In this document: positions 60,974 to 64,000 of the stretch, in pieces
Layout of the letters: every line of letters begins with the position of its first letter
Numbering within the stretch: the first letter of the stretch is position 1
Assembly (NCBI RefSeq): GCF_017980685.1
Contig: NZ_JACXXO010000004.1
Coordinates: 277,997 to 341,996 of the forward strand
Reading direction: 5' to 3'
Source: Pseudomonas iridis
GTDB lineage: Bacteria > Pseudomonadota > Gammaproteobacteria > Pseudomonadales > Pseudomonadaceae
Length of the DNA: 64,000 bases
Notes under the pieces: model-generated
Told to the model about the DNA's origin: nothing
Database searches by the model: none
The model's input: only the letters and a program-made list of their open reading frames with translations
Translations under genes and position numbers: made by a program

Positions 60974-63346
60974 GTGATAGACACTAATCTGGTGGCGAAG
61001 CTAAGGGTTGAGAATGCAAGATTGGTTGCCTTGCTGGATGCTCATGGCATCGATTGGCGTCCGCCTGCTGAGCCAGTCAAGATAGCGATTGTCCAAGCAG
61101 AACAATCACAGCAACTCGATACCGAAGGGAAGCTTGCCCTATTCCGAAGCTTGTTTCGTGGTAGGACGGACGTTTATCCCATCCGCTGGGAAAGCAAGGC
61201 AGGTAAATCAGGATACGCACCCGCTTGCGCAAACGAATGGAGGCCTGGCGTTTGTGAGAAGCCCCGAATTAAATGTAGCGACTGCGGTAACCGCCAACTG
61301 CTTCCGCTGACCGATGAGGTGGTCTATCGCCATCTGGCGGGCGAAGTGGTCGTAGGTATCTACCCCCTACTCTCTGATGACACTTGTTATTTTTTGGCGG
61401 TCGACTTCGATGAGGCTGAATGGCGTGATGATTCCAAAGCTTTTGTGCAGTCATGCCATGAGCTGAACGTCCCGGTGGCGCTGGAAATATCGCGCTCAGG
61501 CCAAGGGGCTCATGGCTGGATTTTCTTTGAGCGTAATGTTCCTGCCTGCGATGCGCGCCGCCTCGGTGCTGCAATCATCAGTCATGCCTGCGAGCGCACC
61601 CGGCAGTTGGCGCTCAGCTCCTATGATCGACTGTTTCCAAACCAGGACTACATGCCCAAAGGCGGCTTTGGAAATCTCATCGCGCTCCCTTTACAAAAGC
61701 GGGCCAGAGCCCAAAACAAAAGCGTTTTTGTAGACGACTCGCTTGAGCCTCATCCTGATCAATGGGCCTTCCTGGCATCGATTCAGCGCATGAGTCCAGA
61801 AGATATCCAGCCCGTTATTATCCAGGCGATGGGTAATCGGGACCCTCTCGGGGTCGCCTATGTCGATGACGAAGGTGATGCAGAACCTTGGAAAGATCGT
61901 GAATCGAGATCACGTAAATTGACATGCCCGTTGCCTGCTGCTGTCAACATCACACAGGCTAACTTAATTTACTTTGAAAAGTCGGAATTGCCACAGCCAT
62001 TGGCAAACCAGCTTGTCCGGCTCGCTGCCTTTCAAAACCCAGAGTTCTATAAAGCTCAGGCCATGCGCATGTCAGTGTGGAACAAGCCAAGGATTATCGG
62101 CTGCGCCCAAAACTTCCCCAAACATATTGCGTTACCACGTGGCTGTTTGGATGCAGCGCTGGACCTTTTAGAGGAAAACGGGGTCACCCCTATTCTCAAA
62201 GACGAACGCTTTGCGGGCGACCCCATCGACTTGAGCTTTCTCGGGACCCTGCGCTCTGACCAAGAAGCTGCTGTCAGCGCAATGCTAAGTCATGACACCG
62301 GTATCCTCTGCGCACCGACAGCTTTCGGTAAAACGGTGAGTGCTGCTGCGTTGATTGCCGCACGTGGCATTAACACGTTGGTGCTTGTGCATCGGACAGA
62401 ACTGTTAAGGCAGTGGCAAGAGCGCTTGCAGGCGTTCTTGGGAGTCGGGAATGGTGTCGTTGGTACTCTTGGGGGTGGAAAAGCGAAACTTACAGGCATC
62501 ATCGACATTGCCGTAATGCAGTCGTTATCACGAAAAGGCGAGATCAGCGATCAGGTAAAAAACTACGGCCAGATCATCGTTGATGAGTGCCATCACCTAT
62601 CAGCAGTGTCATTCGAGGCACTATTGAGGAGCGCGACCGCGCGGTACGTACTGGGACTCACAGCAACCCCAGTGCGCAGAGATGGGCAGCAGCCCATTAT
62701 TTTCATGCAGTGCGGACCGATCCGACATTCTGCCGCTCGACCAGCGAGTGCACCCCATGACCTAACTGTCCTGCCTCGAATGCTGTCCAAACCAATAGTG
62801 GTCCCCGACGACTTTGGGATTCAGGACGTTTTTCGGCATCTAGCCGACGACTCTGAGCGGACAGCCAGAATCGTCTCGGAGATTGAACTGGCGTACAACG
62901 AGGGTAGAAAAATTCTAGTGCTAACGGAGCGGACAGAACATGTGGATGCCCTTGAATTAGAATTGAAGCAGCGCGTGCATAACCTTTTCACGCTTCATGG
63001 GCGAGTGCCTAAGAAACAGCGCACTTCCCGTATACATGAACTTGAGTCCCTACCCCCTGATGCTCCACGGGTGCTGCTGGCAACAGGAAAACTAGTAGGT
63101 GAAGGCTTCGATCACCCTCCGTTGGACACACTGGTGCTGGCAATGCCCATCTCATGGAAGGGAATCCTTCAACAATATGCGGGGCGGTTGCATCGATCGC
63201 ATGCCGATAAGGCCGATGTGCGAGTGATCGACTTCATTGACGGAGGTAATGTCGCACTGCTGAGGATGTGGGATAAGCGCCAGGCAGGTTACAAAGCGAT
63301 GGGCTACCGTATAGCTGACTCCATGGCCACCATGGACCTACTCTAA
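60974..63346 (+). CDS. TOTE-type archaeo-eukaryotic primase fused to superfamily II helicase
   Basis: A 790-residue fusion. After a short coiled N-terminus (LVAKLRVENARLVALLD) comes a Cys cluster CANEWRPGVC / KCSDCGNR (about 78-104). An AEP-like primase domain follows: FLAVDFDEAEW (metal-binding DxD, about 142), SRSGQGAHGWIFFE (about 175) and FPNQDYMPKGGFGNLIALPL (about 222). The helicase half has Walker A CAPTAFGKT (about 447), DECHH (about 537), GLTATPVRRDG and motif VI QYAGRLHRSH (about 733). The AEP layout is that described for TOTE conflict systems, so a defence role is plausible; a replication-like role in the island is the alternative. No nuclease domain is seen. GTG start at 60974 with GAGG nine bases before; codon use is visibly richer in A/T than the flanking core genes. 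Confidence 0.8.
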   Translation: MIDTNLVAKLRVENARLVALLDAHGIDWRPPAEPVKIAIVQAEQSQQLDTEGKLALFRSLFRGRTDVYPIRWESKAGKSGYAPACANEWRPGVCEKPRIKCSDCGNRQLLPLTDEVVYRHLAGEVVVGIYPLLSDDTCYFLAVDFDEAEWRDDSKAFVQSCHELNVPVALEISRSGQGAHGWIFFERNVPACDARRLGAAIISHACERTRQLALSSYDRLFPNQDYMPKGGFGNLIALPLQKRARAQNKSVFVDDSLEPHPDQWAFLASIQRMSPEDIQPVIIQAMGNRDPLGVAYVDDEGDAEPWKDRESRSRKLTCPLPAAVNITQANLIYFEKSELPQPLANQLVRLAAFQNPEFYKAQAMRMSVWNKPRIIGCAQNFPKHIALPRGCLDAALDLLEENGVTPILKDERFAGDPIDLSFLGTLRSDQEAAVSAMLSHDTGILCAPTAFGKTVSAAALIAARGINTLVLVHRTELLRQWQERLQAFLGVGNGVVGTLGGGKAKLTGIIDIAVMQSLSRKGEISDQVKNYGQIIVDECHHLSAVSFEALLRSATARYVLGLTATPVRRDGQQPIIFMQCGPIRHSAARPASAPHDLTVLPRMLSKPIVVPDDFGIQDVFRHLADDSERTARIVSEIELAYNEGRKILVLTERTEHVDALELELKQRVHNLFTLHGRVPKKQRTSRIHELESLPPDAPRVLLATGKLVGEGFDHPPLDTLVLAMPISWKGILQQYAGRLHRSHADKADVRVIDFIDGGNVALLRMWDKRQAGYKAMGYRIADSMATMDLL

Positions 63347-63584
63347 CGTGGTTGACAGTTCAGAGTGTGTTGGTGGCAATTTCTGCACCGACGACTCTAT
63401 GCCCTCGGATGATCATCGCTCGGAGAAAAGCCATAGCGCTGCGCCGGACTCACTTGGATTTCTTTTGCATGAACTCCAGATCGACAATGACTGATCCAAC
63501 AGCAGCCCTCGCTCGGAATGTCCACGAAACCAGATGCAACTCAAACTCCATGCCAGTCTCAGGATGCTTTTTCGAGGACAAACA

Positions 63585-63617
63585 AAACCCCTACCTGTAT
63601 GCGCAGATAGGGGTTTC
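63585..63617 (-). terminator. rRNA operon terminator
   Basis: Reading leftward, AAACCCCTATCTG-CGCATA-CAGGTAGGGGTTTT followed by GTTT, just after the 5S gene. The 281-base gap before it (63347-63627) contains no convincing gene. Confidence 0.85.
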
Positions 63618-63627
63618 GGAATTTAAT

Positions 63628-63742
63628 CTTGACGATGACCTACTCTCACATGGGGAAACCCCACACTACCATCGGCGATGCATCGTTTCACTTCTGAGTT
63701 CGGGATGGGATCAGGTGGTTCCAATGCTCTATGGTCGTCAAG
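63628..63742 (-). rRNA. rrf: 5S ribosomal RNA
   Basis: About 115 bases. The conserved core CACCTGATCCCATCCCGAAC and GATGGTAGTGTGGGG are readable on the minus strand, and the ends CTTGACGA/TCGTCAAG pair as the terminal helix. It is last gene of a leftward rRNA operon. Confidence 0.95.
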
Positions 63743-63894
63743 AAATTCGGGTACCGAACCGTCTTTCGACGCTTCGGCAAATTGGGTATGCGATAGTTTG
63801 TGTGTTGTGCGAACTTTCGGTTCATTGCGTCTTCACACACCGCAATCTGGCTTTGCTCTTTATTTAGGAGCATGCAAATTGCTTGGGTGTTATA

Positions 63895-64000
63895 TGGTCA
63901 AGCCTCACGGGCAATTAGTATTGGTTAGCTCAACGCCTCACAGCGCTTACACACCCAACCTATCAACGTCGTAGTCTTCGACGGCCCTTCAGGGAACTCA
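63895..64000 (-). rRNA. rrl: 23S ribosomal RNA, 3' end (partial)
   Basis: Minus-strand sequence with the terminal 23S segments GACGTTGATAGGTTGGGTGT and CTAACCAATACTAATTGCCC, ending near GAGGCTTGACCAT. The rest of the gene lies beyond the window. The 152 bases between it and the 5S gene are the usual spacer. Confidence 0.93.

Noticed and set aside
63352..63867. ORF of 171 codons at the right end
   Set aside because: It runs through the rRNA terminator and the antisense of the 5S gene.

Overview
The window is a high-GC gammaproteobacterial chromosome segment that reads as Pseudomonas, most likely the P. fluorescens group. The order leuA, omega-amidase/aminotransferase, der, bamB, yfgM, hisS, ispG, rodZ, pilW, rlmN, ndk, iscX-fdx-hscA-hscB-iscA-iscU-iscS-iscR, cysE, trmJ, suhB, glycine-zipper protein, secF, secD, yajC, tgt, queA, tRNA-Leu is the conserved Pseudomonas order. 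The intergenic REP-type inverted repeats (cores GTAGGAGCTGCCGAAGG, GTGGGAGCTGGCTTGCC and TCGCGAGCAGGCTCGC) are also typical of fluorescent pseudomonads. All assignments come from reading the sequence and from family knowledge; no search was run.

Layout. 1-4.9 kb: 3' part of a Lon-type protease, a chagasin-like cysteine-peptidase inhibitor, a YhhN-family membrane protein, and the cmoA-cmoB wobble-uridine pair. 4.9-6.8 kb: tadA and a Tat-exported multicopper oxidase. 6.9-15.2 kb: a complete trehalose phosphotransferase locus. treB (EIIBC), treC, a porin, a fused EIIA-HPr-EI protein and a small EIIB-like protein are read leftward. The repressor treR diverges from them across a doubled palindromic operator. 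15.3-21.7 kb: two tandem paralogous toxin-like proteins of about 1030-1040 residues. In P. aeruginosa the multicopper oxidase and guaA are, from memory, adjacent, so 6.9-21.7 kb looks like an accessory insertion. 21.7-24.9 kb: guaB-guaA. 25-26.2 kb: a cysteine-rich conserved protein, a REP element and the eroded end of a TSUP permease gene. 26.2-28.5 kb: xseA and an M23 peptidase. 28.8-30.6 kb: leuA with a possible short leader ORF.

30.8-57.1 kb is housekeeping, almost all on the minus strand: outer-membrane assembly (bamB), histidyl-tRNA charging, isoprenoids (ispG), cell shape (rodZ), pilus assembly (pilW), the full ISC iron-sulfur operon with an IscR-controlled promoter, cysteine synthesis, tRNA/rRNA modification (rlmN, trmJ, tgt, queA) and the Sec accessory complex (secD, secF, yajC).

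57.1-63.6 kb is a small island next to tRNA-Leu(CAA). It holds a P4-type integrase, a 0.9 kb non-coding stretch with two long perfect hairpins, a second tyrosine recombinase translationally coupled to a small unknown ORF, and a 790-residue primase-helicase of the kind described for TOTE conflict systems. This is the best candidate for an unusual system in the window. The island abuts the end of a leftward rRNA operon (5S complete, 23S partial) at the right edge.
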